Below, in pieces: positions 39,384-48,493 of a DNA stretch of 64,000 nt. A program made the position numbers and the translations under genes. The stretch's first letter is position 1, and each line of letters opens with the position of its first letter. Below the pieces are notes generated by a model. It did no database searches. It was not told where the DNA came from and saw only the letters and a list, made by a program, of their open reading frames with translations. The stretch is from Marinobacter sp. LV10R510-11A (GTDB taxonomy: Bacteria > Pseudomonadota > Gammaproteobacteria > Pseudomonadales > Oleiphilaceae): positions 2,418,001 to 2,482,000 of the forward strand of contig NZ_LT907980.1 in assembly GCF_900215155.1 (NCBI RefSeq). Direction: 5' to 3'.

Positions 39384-40307
39384 TTACCGCACGTGCGTCA
39401 GCCAGTCACTATGCTGCGGGAGCTTCCCTTGCACCGCATCAAAATACATAGCCTGTAGCTTCTCGGTAACCGGGCCACGCTTGCCCGCGCCGATAGTGCG
39501 GCCGTCTAGCTCTCGGATTGGCAGCACTTCTGCCGCGGTACCTGTGAAAAATGCCTCATCAGCAACGTACACTTCATCACGAGTAATGCGGCGCTCTTTA
39601 ACAGGAATATTTAGGTCGGCGGCGAAATCCAGAATGGTCTGGCGGGTAATGCCTTCCAGGCAGGAGGTCAGCTCTGGCGTATGCAGAACACCGTTGCGCA
39701 TAATGAAGACGTTCTCGCCGGAGCCTTCAGCTACATAACCTTCGTTATCCAGCAGCAACGCCTCCTCACAACCACTTGCAATGGCTTCGTTCAGTGCCAG
39801 CATGGAGTTGATGTAGTTGCCGTTCGCCTTGGCCTTACACATGGTGATGTTCACGTGGTGACGGGTAAAAGAAGAGGTGCGCACCTTGATGCCCAGTTCC
39901 TTGGCTTCTGGCGACATGTAAGAAGGCCAGCTCCAAGCGGCGACCATTACGTGCACTTTTAAGTTTTCGGCGCGCAGACCCATTCCTTCGGAGCCCAGAA
40001 AAGCCATCGGGCGTATGTAGGCTTCGTCCAGATTGTTGTCACGGACAGCCGCACACTGAGCATCGTTAAGCTCTTCTTTGCTGAACGGCATTTTCATATT
40101 CAAAATGTGGGCAGACCGGAACAGGCGATCTGTATGGTCTTTCAGGCGAAAAATAGCCGGGCCGTTCGCAGTGTTGTAGGCGCGCACTCCTTCAAAACAG
40201 CCCATGCCGTAATGCAGGGTGTGGGTCAGGACGTGAGTTTTGGCTTCCCGCCAGGGAACCATTTCACCATCCATCCAGATAACGCCATCGCGATCGGCCA
40301 TCGACAT
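39384..40307 (-). CDS. ilvE: Branched-chain amino acid aminotransferase IlvE
   Basis: Class IV PLP-dependent transaminase for the last step of Leu, Ile and Val synthesis. The opening WMDGEMVPWREAKTHVLTHT and YGMGCFEGVRAY are typical. The PLP lysine is in MCKAKANGNYINSML, and EEALLLDNEGYVAEGSGENV follows. The 307 residues match E. coli IlvE (309). The ATG follows GGAGC. It lies just downstream of glnE, a Pseudomonas-like order. Confidence 0.96.
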   Translation of the reverse strand: MSMADRDGVIWMDGEMVPWREAKTHVLTHTLHYGMGCFEGVRAYNTANGPAIFRLKDHTDRLFRSAHILNMKMPFSKEELNDAQCAAVRDNNLDEAYIRPMAFLGSEGMGLRAENLKVHVMVAAWSWPSYMSPEAKELGIKVRTSSFTRHHVNITMCKAKANGNYINSMLALNEAIASGCEEALLLDNEGYVAEGSGENVFIMRNGVLHTPELTSCLEGITRQTILDFAADLNIPVKERRITRDEVYVADEAFFTGTAAEVLPIRELDGRTIGAGKRGPVTEKLQAMYFDAVQGKLPQHSDWLTHVR

Positions 40308-40386
40308 GCTTCGTTGCTCCTAAAAAAGCGGTTTTCGGGGATACAGTATTCTAGCAGGAAATTTTGACGGAACGACACCCGGCCCG

Positions 40387-43290
40387 CTATCCCACCATGA
40401 TTTTCTGCCAGGCAGACCGGATACAACGCCGCTCGTTCAAAAACGCATCCCCTGACACCTGGCTGTTAAGATTTTGCAGAGCCCGACGATGAATGCTTGA
40501 GCGCAACGCAATGTAGGCTTCGCGCAGCTGCTCAGCTTCTTCTACCGGCAACACCCCAGCCCGGCCCAGTTCTTCCATTTGCCGGATATTATCAGACCAC
40601 CCAGTCAATTCTGGGTGCGACTCACTCCATGCCAACATGAGGTACTGCACCATAAACTCCATATCCACAATGCCGCCTGCGTCATGCTTAATGTGGAAGG
40701 TGTCCTCGCGCCGGCTTTCTGGTGTGCCAAGATTTGCCCTCATTTTTTCGCGCATCTCTACCACTTCTTGACGCAACGCTTCTTTGTCACGCTTTTGGCA
40801 CAGTATGTTGTGTCGGACAGCTTCAAAGGCGGCAAGTGCTTCAGAGTTCCCGGCAACCCCTCTAGCCCTTGCCAGAGCCTGATGCTCCCATATCCAGGCG
40901 TCATTGCGCTGATATTTTTCAAAAGCTTGTAGCGTGCTCACCAGCAATCCGGAATTACCCGACGGCCGCAATCGCATGTCGACCTCATACAACTGGCCAG
41001 ATGGCGTCTGGGCATTGAGTATGTGAACAATTCGTTGCCCTAAACGGGTGTAAAAAACCGCGTTGTCAATTGGCTTTTCGCCATCGGTCGCCAGCTCCGA
41101 ATCCGCCGTATGAACAAACACCAGATCAAGGTCCGAAGTGTAGCCAAGCTCAATGCCACCGAGCTTTCCATAACCGACAACCGCAAAATCTGTTTCGTTA
41201 GTAGCGCCGCCAGCACGACCCGGATAACCATGGCGGGCAACCAGGTTGGAAAACGCGACATCGACAACGTGATCAAGAACAACCTCAGCAATCCAGGTTA
41301 GATAATCACTCACCTTCATCAGCGACAAGGTGCCCTTCAGCTCGGACGCAGCAACGCGAAGCGTATGAGCTTTTTTAAAATGCCGCAGCGATTCCATCTG
41401 ATTTTCCAAGTCGTCGTAGGAAATTCGCAGCATTTGCTGGCGCAAATCATCCTGCAATTCGTCTCTTGCGGGCGGGTGGTACAGGCTCTCAGCGTTCAGT
41501 AGTTCATCCAGCAGCAGCGGGGTTTCTGCCAGCTGTCGCGCAATCCAGGGGCTCTCACTACACAGGTTGACCAACTGAGTACGAGCCCCCGGATTTTCCA
41601 GAAGCAGCATCACATAAGCGGTTCGGCGTAAAATAGCTTCAACCAATAGAAGAACACGAGACAAGGTTTCTGAGGGATTCGCTACCTCGGTCAACGCCTC
41701 AAGCAATACCGGCATGAACTGGTTCAGCCGTTTACGACCCTGGGTCTGCATGGTTTGAACCGTGCGACTGTCGCGCAGGCTGCTAAGCAGGCTCAAACTG
41801 CCGGCCGGATCTTCGTAGCCGTGTTTTTCAAGCCATTGCGTGTCTGAGGCCTCATCAACCTCCGCTAACCAGAGCTCAAACCAACCCTCATCAAGGGCAG
41901 ATTGCGCGCTCTCTTCGCTCTCTTCTGTGGCAATGATATTAGCAAAGTGGGTGGCCACGTTTTCCCGGTGTTGCGCCAGAGTTTTCTGGCAATCCTGCCA
42001 GCCTTCAAAGCCCATGATCAACGCAACCCGCGCTCGCGAAAGCTCGTCTTCGGGTAGCAGCTGGGTTTGTTTGTCTTCCATGCCTTGTAGAGCGTGCTCT
42101 AGGTTGCGGAGAAAAACATAAGCCTCGCGAAGCTCTTTAATCACTGGCGAAGGCAAAAGCTCAAGGGCCTCAAACTCATTCAGGATGACCAACAGTTCGC
42201 GCTGCTGCAACTCCCTGTCGCGACCGCCGCGAATAAGCTGGAATGCCTGAACCACAAACTCAATTTCCCGAATACCACCGCTGCCGAGCTTGATGTTGTT
42301 CTCCAGCCCTTTCCTGCGAACTTCGCGGCTGATCATCGCCTTCATAGTACGCAAAGACTCGAATGCGCTGAAATCTATGTATCTGCGATACACAAACGGC
42401 CTGAGGCTTTCCATAAGAACTTGCCCTGCCTCGGGGTCTCCAGCCACTATCCGGGACTTCACCATGGCGTAACGTTCCCAGTCCCGGCCCTGGTCCTGAT
42501 AATAGGTTTCCAGCGCAGCAAAACTCAGCGCAAGGGCACCACTTTGCCCATAAGGGCGCAGGCGCATATCCACACGAAACACAAATCCATCGGCGGTAAT
42601 CTGATCCAAGGCTTGAATCAAGCGCTGGCCTAACCGGATGAAAAATTGCTGGTTATCAAGGGAGCGTCGACCGCCCCGGGTTTCACCTTTTCCGGGAAAC
42701 GCGAAAATCAGATCAATATCCGACGATACGTTCAGCTCGCGGCCGCCCAGCTTTCCCATACCTATAACAATCAAGGATTGCGGTGCCTCCACACCTGATA
42801 CTGGGTCGACCCCCCAAGGCGTGCCGTACTGCTCGCAGGCCGCTTGATGCAGCCAGTCGAGCGCAGCCTGAATACACACCTCTGCAAACGCGCTAGTGGC
42901 TGTTATGGTTTCCGGAAGGTCTGCCCAGCGCATCACATCCCGCCAGATAATGCGGAACTGCGTTTCCCGACGAAAACGGCGCAACGCAGCATGCAGGCCG
43001 GGCTCGTCAGTCACCTCCACAAGATACTCATTCCAGCGCGTCTGGAGATAATCTGGGGTGGTTGGCTCGCTCAGCACGCGCGACTCCAGAAGAGTTTGCA
43101 CCTGCTCCGGGTGCCGCTCAAGCGTCTGGCGCAGAAACAGGCTTCGGGCCACGGCCTGAGCAACCACTTCGGCCGAGATTCTGGCATCTTTCAGCAGCCA
43201 GCCAGGCAAACCTTCCGGAAAAACCGACGACCAACTGGCAGCGACATCGCCTGCCAGCGACAACGGAAGGCAACTCCATGGTTCAGACAT
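40387..43290 (-). CDS. glnE: Glutamine synthetase adenylyltransferase/deadenylase GlnE
   Basis: Bifunctional enzyme that adds and removes AMP on glutamine synthetase in response to PII and glutamine. Two nucleotidyltransferase domains are visible: IGMGKLGGRELNVSSDIDLI in the N-terminal deadenylase half and GYGKLGGIELGYTSDLDLVF in the C-terminal adenylyltransferase half. Each carries the G-x11-D-x-D pattern. The 967 residues match the family (E. coli 946). Its substrate GlnA is encoded at 50.9 kb, with the expected target tyrosine. Confidence 0.96.
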   Translation of the reverse strand: MSEPWSCLPLSLAGDVAASWSSVFPEGLPGWLLKDARISAEVVAQAVARSLFLRQTLERHPEQVQTLLESRVLSEPTTPDYLQTRWNEYLVEVTDEPGLHAALRRFRRETQFRIIWRDVMRWADLPETITATSAFAEVCIQAALDWLHQAACEQYGTPWGVDPVSGVEAPQSLIVIGMGKLGGRELNVSSDIDLIFAFPGKGETRGGRRSLDNQQFFIRLGQRLIQALDQITADGFVFRVDMRLRPYGQSGALALSFAALETYYQDQGRDWERYAMVKSRIVAGDPEAGQVLMESLRPFVYRRYIDFSAFESLRTMKAMISREVRRKGLENNIKLGSGGIREIEFVVQAFQLIRGGRDRELQQRELLVILNEFEALELLPSPVIKELREAYVFLRNLEHALQGMEDKQTQLLPEDELSRARVALIMGFEGWQDCQKTLAQHRENVATHFANIIATEESEESAQSALDEGWFELWLAEVDEASDTQWLEKHGYEDPAGSLSLLSSLRDSRTVQTMQTQGRKRLNQFMPVLLEALTEVANPSETLSRVLLLVEAILRRTAYVMLLLENPGARTQLVNLCSESPWIARQLAETPLLLDELLNAESLYHPPARDELQDDLRQQMLRISYDDLENQMESLRHFKKAHTLRVAASELKGTLSLMKVSDYLTWIAEVVLDHVVDVAFSNLVARHGYPGRAGGATNETDFAVVGYGKLGGIELGYTSDLDLVFVHTADSELATDGEKPIDNAVFYTRLGQRIVHILNAQTPSGQLYEVDMRLRPSGNSGLLVSTLQAFEKYQRNDAWIWEHQALARARGVAGNSEALAAFEAVRHNILCQKRDKEALRQEVVEMREKMRANLGTPESRREDTFHIKHDAGGIVDMEFMVQYLMLAWSESHPELTGWSDNIRQMEELGRAGVLPVEEAEQLREAYIALRSSIHRRALQNLNSQVSGDAFLNERRCIRSAWQKIMVG

Positions 43291-43368
43291 AATGCAAACC
43301 CCTGTCTCTCTGTTATATTTCCGTTACTGTATAACGAACTTACCCGAGACTGAACAGGCTAATACCGG

Positions 43369-44538
43369 ATGCTAAGAAACCGCTTTCCCCTTAACGCCGA
43401 ACATGAGAAAAGCCACGTACCCATGGGCGGACTCATCCGGAAGCGGGTGAAGCGTCTGTTCATGATTCTGATCGCGCTGCTGGCCACCCAGATACTGATT
43501 ATCTGGGCGGTTGAAGACCTGTCTCTGTTCGAGTCACTGTGGATGACAATGACCACCATCGCCACGGTAGGCTACGGCGATTACGCTCCCGTCACCTACA
43601 TCGGCCGGATCAGCACCATCCTGCTCATGTTCGTTGGCGCCATCACGCTGCTGACTCTGATTGTCAGCGATTTTATCGAGTACCGGTTCTACCGCCGGGA
43701 ACGAATTCTAACCGGACGCTGGATCTATAAAATGAACAACCACATTGTCATTATTAATACCCCGAAGCACGGCGGCCTGACGTACTTCATGCGTTTTGCC
43801 ACGCAAATCCGTTCTGTACAGGGCTACGAAACCATTCCCATCATGATACTCACGCGCGAGTTTCCAGATGGCCTTCCAGCCGAGCTATCTGACCTCGGCA
43901 TCGTGCATTTCCATGGATCCGGGTTCGATCCAGACGCGCTGAAGGCGGTACATGCGGGAAGTACACGGCATATTGTTGTGCTGGCCGCCGACGAAACTGA
44001 CCCGCACTCAGACAGTCTAACGTTCGACATATCTCATCGCCTCAGCGAGCTTAACCTTGGCCAGAAAACCACTGTGGAGTGTGTTACGGATGCGAACCGT
44101 AGCCGCTTTAAAGAACTGGGTGTACGATCGATTATTCGCCCAGTTCGCACCTATCCGGAAATTATGGTGCGCTCCGTGGTTGCCCCGGGGTCGGAAAAAG
44201 TGCTGGAAGACATGTTCAATTACGAGCAGGATCACCCGCACCGCTACGATCTGGAGCTTGACGGACTCAACTGGGCTGATATTGTCAGCGCACTGATTCG
44301 CCACGGCATTGGTACTGCGTTGGCGTATATAAATGCTAGCGACGAGGTTATCTGCTACCCGCCCGTGACCGATGAAATCGAGGGGAAAGGGCTTATCGTG
44401 CTGGTCAAATCAAACGATCCGCCGGATCTTGAGGTTATAAAAGACGCACTGAACCGCTATCGCATTTTTCTGGATAAATGGAGAGACCTGCAGGACGAGG
44501 CCAACATAGCCGACTCTTCAGCGCCCACTGCTCACTGA
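43369..44538 (+). CDS. Potassium channel-like protein with RCK-type C-terminal region
   Basis: A 389-residue membrane protein with two helices (about 30-48 and 77-97) around a pore loop. The selectivity filter TVGYGD lies at residues 66-71, the K+ channel signature. A long cytoplasmic region resembles an RCK/TrkA-N domain, but the glycine-rich nucleotide motif is not intact (NNHIVIINTPKHGG). It probably forms a ligand-gated K+ channel, though nucleotide binding may differ. It is divergent from glnE, with 78 bases between. The start codon is uncertain; the M-rich region has another candidate at residue 19 (MGGLIRKRVKRL). Confidence 0.8.
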   Translation: MLRNRFPLNAEHEKSHVPMGGLIRKRVKRLFMILIALLATQILIIWAVEDLSLFESLWMTMTTIATVGYGDYAPVTYIGRISTILLMFVGAITLLTLIVSDFIEYRFYRRERILTGRWIYKMNNHIVIINTPKHGGLTYFMRFATQIRSVQGYETIPIMILTREFPDGLPAELSDLGIVHFHGSGFDPDALKAVHAGSTRHIVVLAADETDPHSDSLTFDISHRLSELNLGQKTTVECVTDANRSRFKELGVRSIIRPVRTYPEIMVRSVVAPGSEKVLEDMFNYEQDHPHRYDLELDGLNWADIVSALIRHGIGTALAYINASDEVICYPPVTDEIEGKGLIVLVKSNDPPDLEVIKDALNRYRIFLDKWRDLQDEANIADSSAPTAH

Positions 44539-44544
44539 GCAAAT

Positions 44545-45474
44545 TTACCAGGCATTGTCTATGGAATCCGTGCTTTTCCAGCCGGAAGACTGCTTTTCTC
44601 GGTTAGCCAGCAGGCCAAGCTGGCATTGACCAAGCTCTGGCTCGCCGAGCAACTCGCTGGGGGCTTCACCATTAGCCAAGCGCTCAAGCAGCGCAGAAAA
44701 CGTTTGCCCTAATCCGCTGGCTTCAGCGTAAGTGCCGAGCAACTGGAGATCTAAGCCTTCAAAGGATACAGCCTTCTGCTCCAGCCATGCATTGCTGAGC
44801 TGCTGCAAAAGCCGATCAAGGTCATCGTGCTCGCTGGCATTAGCACCTAGATGTTCTGTAACCACCGCCCCTGTTTTATGTATTCCCGCAAGGTGGTAAC
44901 CCTGCTCTGCTTTGCTGATCAGGTTCAGAAAAACCGGGCATGTTTGTGCCAACCTTTTTGCCCAAACAAGCAGTCGGCTGGGGTCACCGGATACCAGCTC
45001 AAACTCCACTTCGTGGAGTGGTTTAGTATGGGGGCTGGCTATAACCACACCGTCGTCCACTGCACACTCGATCACGGCCTCGCCATCGTCCAGCATGACG
45101 ACCTGGCGGGTAAAATTAGTTTCGAAAACGGGTGCAAGCCGGGCCAAGTTTATTCGGTCTCCCAGCGGCGTATCTGCCAGCAAGCCCAGTGACAGCGAAG
45201 GCCCCGGGAGCGGCCATTCCCATTCTTCACGACGATGCGCACCATTAACAAACTCACCACGGGTTTTGAGGGTCTGTATATACCGGTCTCCGGCCTGGCG
45301 CACACGCAGGGCAGCTTGCTGATGATTAAGCTCTGCATCAGGTGTGTCGTAGTAGCTGTTCACCAGGGATTTCTTGTCGCCTTTTGTCGCCTCGGGCTGA
45401 GCCTGCAACCAACTCAGCGCTTTTATTAAACCGCCCGGCTCAAGGCTCAGTTTTATTTCCAGCTCTTCAGCCAT
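44545..45474 (-). CDS. CYTH-domain triphosphatase, YgiF-like
   Basis: Inorganic triphosphatase-type protein. The CYTH signature E-x-E-x-K is at the start (EELEIKLSL), and the basic/acidic β-barrel residues occur in RVRQAGDRYIQTLKTRG and HEVEFELVSGD. E. coli YgiF has 433 residues with a C-terminal CHAD domain; this one has 309, so the CHAD part seems absent or reduced to the last 100 residues. From memory, ygiF neighbours glnE in E. coli, which supports the call. It ends 6 bases from the convergent channel gene. Confidence 0.82.
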   Translation of the reverse strand: MAEELEIKLSLEPGGLIKALSWLQAQPEATKGDKKSLVNSYYDTPDAELNHQQAALRVRQAGDRYIQTLKTRGEFVNGAHRREEWEWPLPGPSLSLGLLADTPLGDRINLARLAPVFETNFTRQVVMLDDGEAVIECAVDDGVVIASPHTKPLHEVEFELVSGDPSRLLVWAKRLAQTCPVFLNLISKAEQGYHLAGIHKTGAVVTEHLGANASEHDDLDRLLQQLSNAWLEQKAVSFEGLDLQLLGTYAEASGLGQTFSALLERLANGEAPSELLGEPELGQCQLGLLANREKQSSGWKSTDSIDNAW

Positions 45475-45502
45475 TCCTCACGCACCTTTAAATTCTGAGA
45501 AC

Positions 45503-45543
45503 CCAAAAACACAAAAACCGGCGACCCTGAGGTCACCGGTTTT
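45503..45543 (-). terminator. Porin terminator
   Basis: On the minus strand, AAAACCGGTGACC and GGTCGCCGGTTTT pair around a 4-base loop, followed by a T-rich tail (45503-45517). It sits about 35 bases after the porin stop and is a textbook intrinsic terminator. Confidence 0.88.
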
Positions 45544-45576
45544 CAATACTAACTCACTAATTAGCTGGTTAGCTGA

Positions 45577-46650
45577 TCAGAAGTAGTAAACACCACCCAC
45601 GTTGATCTGGTTGATTTCTTCGTCAGCAGTGCCGTTGTCGTTGTTGCGCTGAGCCAGCTCTGTGTAAACGTAAAGGTGGTCAGATACGTTGTGCAGGGCC
45701 TGCAGCGTGATCACGTCAACGTCAAGGTCGCTGGTATCCGCTGACGCCATTTCGTAAGCGGCACGGAAAGTGTTGGCACCCATGCTGTAGGTTGCCATCA
45801 CACCGAACTGATCACGACCCTCCTCACCTTCGAGAGAGAACTTTTGGTCGTCACTGCCGCCTGTACCATCACCGTCTACGAAGCCGTCTACGCCCTTACG
45901 TGTGTCGTAATAAGCGTCCAGCACCAGACTGCCAAGGGCGTATTCAGCCGAAAGACCATAACTGTTTTCGTTGCTGGTGTCGGCCGCGCCGTCGTTGGAG
46001 TCCATGACAAAAGACAGTGTCAGTGCGTCCACGCTGTAGCTGGCAGCCAGCTGATATGGGCGCTTCTCATCGCCACCGGGGTAACTAGCATCGCTTGCAC
46101 CTTGGATCTGAACGCCTGCGTGCAGTGTCAGACCACCGAAGCTCGGCGAGGCGTACTGAAGCATGTCACCTTCACCAGTGGTGTAGCTGGCGTAAGGGTT
46201 AAGGCCGGCATACTCAAAGACCCAGTTACCGTAGTCACCCAGAAGTGATTCGTACTGGGTATCGTCTGAACCGATCCAAACCTGACCGAAGCTGTCGCCA
46301 CGAACACCAATGTATGCTTCGTCCATGTCGACTAAGCCGTTATCCGGGCCTTTTTCGTCTGCTGCACGGACTTCCAGCTCGACCCTCATGAAGCCTTCAA
46401 TGCCAGGAGCAATTTGATGGTCGTGCGTAAAACCAAGAGTGGTGCCGTTATCGGCGTGTTGACCGCCACTACCGTTGACGTCGGAGTCAGAATAAGTATA
46501 AACATACTGAATGTTGCCGTAAAAATTCGGCATAGCATCCATTTTTTCGGTAAGGTGCAAGATCGACATGGCGGGTTCAGGCATCTCTGCTGCGACTGCG
46601 CCTGAGAATGAGATAGCAGCAATAGCGGATGCAATGAGTGTTTTTTTCAT
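45577..46650 (-). CDS. Gram-negative porin
   Basis: Outer-membrane β-barrel porin of 357 residues. The ATG at 46650 follows AAAGGA and starts a signal peptide (MKKTLIASAIAAISFSGAVA, cleavage after VAA). Alternating hydrophobic strands run through the protein, with the porin block EGFMRVELEVRAADE and VDMDEAYIGVRGDSFGQVWI. It ends in YYF, the C-terminal aromatic required by the barrel assembly machinery. Substrate is not predictable. A strong terminator follows. About 250 bases upstream are non-coding; a TTGACA is visible there but no fitting -10 box. Confidence 0.88.
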   Translation of the reverse strand: MKKTLIASAIAAISFSGAVAAEMPEPAMSILHLTEKMDAMPNFYGNIQYVYTYSDSDVNGSGGQHADNGTTLGFTHDHQIAPGIEGFMRVELEVRAADEKGPDNGLVDMDEAYIGVRGDSFGQVWIGSDDTQYESLLGDYGNWVFEYAGLNPYASYTTGEGDMLQYASPSFGGLTLHAGVQIQGASDASYPGGDEKRPYQLAASYSVDALTLSFVMDSNDGAADTSNENSYGLSAEYALGSLVLDAYYDTRKGVDGFVDGDGTGGSDDQKFSLEGEEGRDQFGVMATYSMGANTFRAAYEMASADTSDLDVDVITLQALHNVSDHLYVYTELAQRNNDNGTADEEINQINVGGVYYF

Positions 46651-46903
46651 GTTGTATGTCCTTTTGCGAGTTATGTCAGGTTTTAACAACGGGTTAATCC
46701 CGATTTTTTTAGGGCGCCCCAGGTCAACTGGATGGCTCCGACTTTAGGGTTGCAACATGTCAACTCTATGACATTACAGCAACTTTTTTTGTTATTGAGG
46801 CCTGCACCTAGCCAGGTCTTTATAGTTCAGTGACTTACAGCGCCATCTTAAAGCACTGCCTGATGACTCTGTTTTAGTACAACAGCGTCTGTTTTGCAAA
46901 TAT
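46651..46903 (-). promoter_or_regulatory. Non-coding region upstream of the porin gene
   Basis: About 250 bases hold no gene and should contain the porin promoter and the end of the broken dtd gene. I see a TTGACA on the minus strand but no convincing -10 at proper spacing, and no recognisable operator. Confidence 0.35.
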
Positions 46904-47297
46904 TTAATGTCGAATTTTAAGTCTGCTTGGCACCAGAAGCATAAAGGTTACCGGCCCATCATTAATCAGGTTCACTTTCATGTCTACGCCAAAACACCCT
47001 TCTTTAACCCTTCCTACACCCACGCTCATGCGTGCATGGTCAATAAATTGGGTATAGAGGCTGTTTGCCGCTTCCGGGGAAGCGGCACAAGAGAAGCCAG
47101 GGCGAGTACCAGAGGAGGTATCGGCTGCAAGTGTAAACTGGGGAACAACCAGTAGGGCACCTCCTGTATCGAGCACACTTCGGTTCATCTCCGCGCTCCA
47201 CACCCAGAAACAAAAGGATGCCGGTATCTATCCGCGATATTTCGCGCCCATCCACTTCGACGCTCGCTTTTGTTACCCGCTGGATAAGCCCTTTCAT
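46904..47297 (-). pseudogene. dtd: D-aminoacyl-tRNA deacylase dtd, disrupted by deletion and frameshift
   Basis: The enzyme removes D-amino acids from tRNA. The first part (MKGLIQRVTKASVEV to FLGVERGDE) is in one frame and the rest (MNRSVLDTGGALLVVPQFTL to NDGPVTFMLLV) in another. Compared with E. coli Dtd, about 24 residues between GVER and the MN motif are absent, and the junction (near 47185-47195) also shifts the frame. What remains keeps the family motifs QFTLAAD and NDGPVTF. It is probably inactive, unless this is an assembly error. It lies after pip, as in Pseudomonas. Confidence 0.85.
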
Positions 47298-47393
47298 CCG
47301 CTTCTCTGGAAATCCCGATCACATGAGGATTAAAAACAGGTAAGAGTGTATCCATGCACACGGATTCCCGCAACCCTCTGAAGGCATAAGATA

Positions 47394-48356
47394 TCAGCCC
47401 GCATTTTTGCTCGTTTTAGCCATCACTTCATCAACGCCGCGCATGAGCGCATCCACGATGGCTGGCTCAGAAGCAGAATGCCCGGCGTCGCGAATAATGC
47501 GTAAATCTGCTTCGGGCCATGCCCTGCTGAGAGCCAGTGCATTATCCAGCGGGCAAACCATATCGTAACGCCCGTGAACAATAATGCCGGGTATGTCTCG
47601 GAGCTTATGGGCATCCCTAACAATCTGATTGTTTTCAAGAAACGCGGAATTCATAAAGTAATGGCACTCGATTCGCGCCAACGCAATCGCAACATGAGGA
47701 TGACTAAAATGAGCAACAACCCGGGGGTTCGGGTGCAGCGTTGCGCAACGCCCCTCCCAAACCGACCAGGCTTTTGCCGCCTGAATCTGTTCCAGCTCGT
47801 TGCTGCTGGTTAGCCTACGATAGTAAGCGCTTACCATGTCCCCACGCTCACTCTCGGGAATCTGCGCCTCAAACTCTTGCCAGTAATCTGGGAATACTCG
47901 GCTTGCGCCGTCCTGATAAAACCAGGAAATATCCCGCGGGCGGCACAGAAAAATACCCCGAAGCACAAGCCCCAGCACCCGCTCAGTATGCGTCTGCGCG
48001 TATACCAAACTGAGGGTCGACCCCCAGCTCCCGCCGAATATCAGCCAGCGATCGATACCCAGAAACACGCGGATGGTTTCCATATCCTGAACCAGCTTGT
48101 CGGTGCTGTTGCCCGCCAGCTCGGCCAGGGGCGTTGAACGGCCAGCGCCGCGCTGATCCATCAGGATGATCCGGAAACGCTCTGCATCAAAGAAACGACG
48201 ATGATAGTCCTCGCATCCCCCACCAGGGCCGCCATGCACGAAAAGAACTGGAATACCCTCAGGGTTGCCACTTTCCTCAACGTAAAGTTCATGGGGCGCG
48301 TCCACCGCCAGCTTATGGTTGGCGTAGGGTTTGATATCTGGGTACAAGGTGAGCAT
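47394..48356 (-). CDS. pip: Proline iminopeptidase
   Basis: α/β-hydrolase (peptidase S33) that releases N-terminal proline. The oxyanion segment VLFVHGGPGGG, the nucleophile elbow GGSWGS (catalytic Ser near residue 111) and the His in RDAGHSAS are present. Family block PLAELAGNSTDKLVQDMETI follows RGAGRST. The 320 residues match the family. It lies upstream of the broken dtd gene. Confidence 0.94.
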   Translation of the reverse strand: MLTLYPDIKPYANHKLAVDAPHELYVEESGNPEGIPVLFVHGGPGGGCEDYHRRFFDAERFRIILMDQRGAGRSTPLAELAGNSTDKLVQDMETIRVFLGIDRWLIFGGSWGSTLSLVYAQTHTERVLGLVLRGIFLCRPRDISWFYQDGASRVFPDYWQEFEAQIPESERGDMVSAYYRRLTSSNELEQIQAAKAWSVWEGRCATLHPNPRVVAHFSHPHVAIALARIECHYFMNSAFLENNQIVRDAHKLRDIPGIIVHGRYDMVCPLDNALALSRAWPEADLRIIRDAGHSASEPAIVDALMRGVDEVMAKTSKNAG

Positions 48357-48442
48357 AGGCCACTCCGATGATCAGGTGAAATTCCATAACATTGTAGCGG
48401 AGTTACCTAAACAGTGAACCGCCTTTAAAGAAAGCGAAGACC

Positions 48443-48476
48443 AAAAAAAGGCCGGGGCTGTTACCAGCGCCGGCCT
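48443..48476 (-). terminator. typA terminator
   Basis: On the minus strand AGGCCGG-C-GCTG pairs with CAGC-C-CCGGCCT around GTAA, followed by a run of seven T. It lies about 20 bases after the typA stop. Confidence 0.92.
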
Positions 48477-48493
48477 GATTCAAAGCGGGAACA

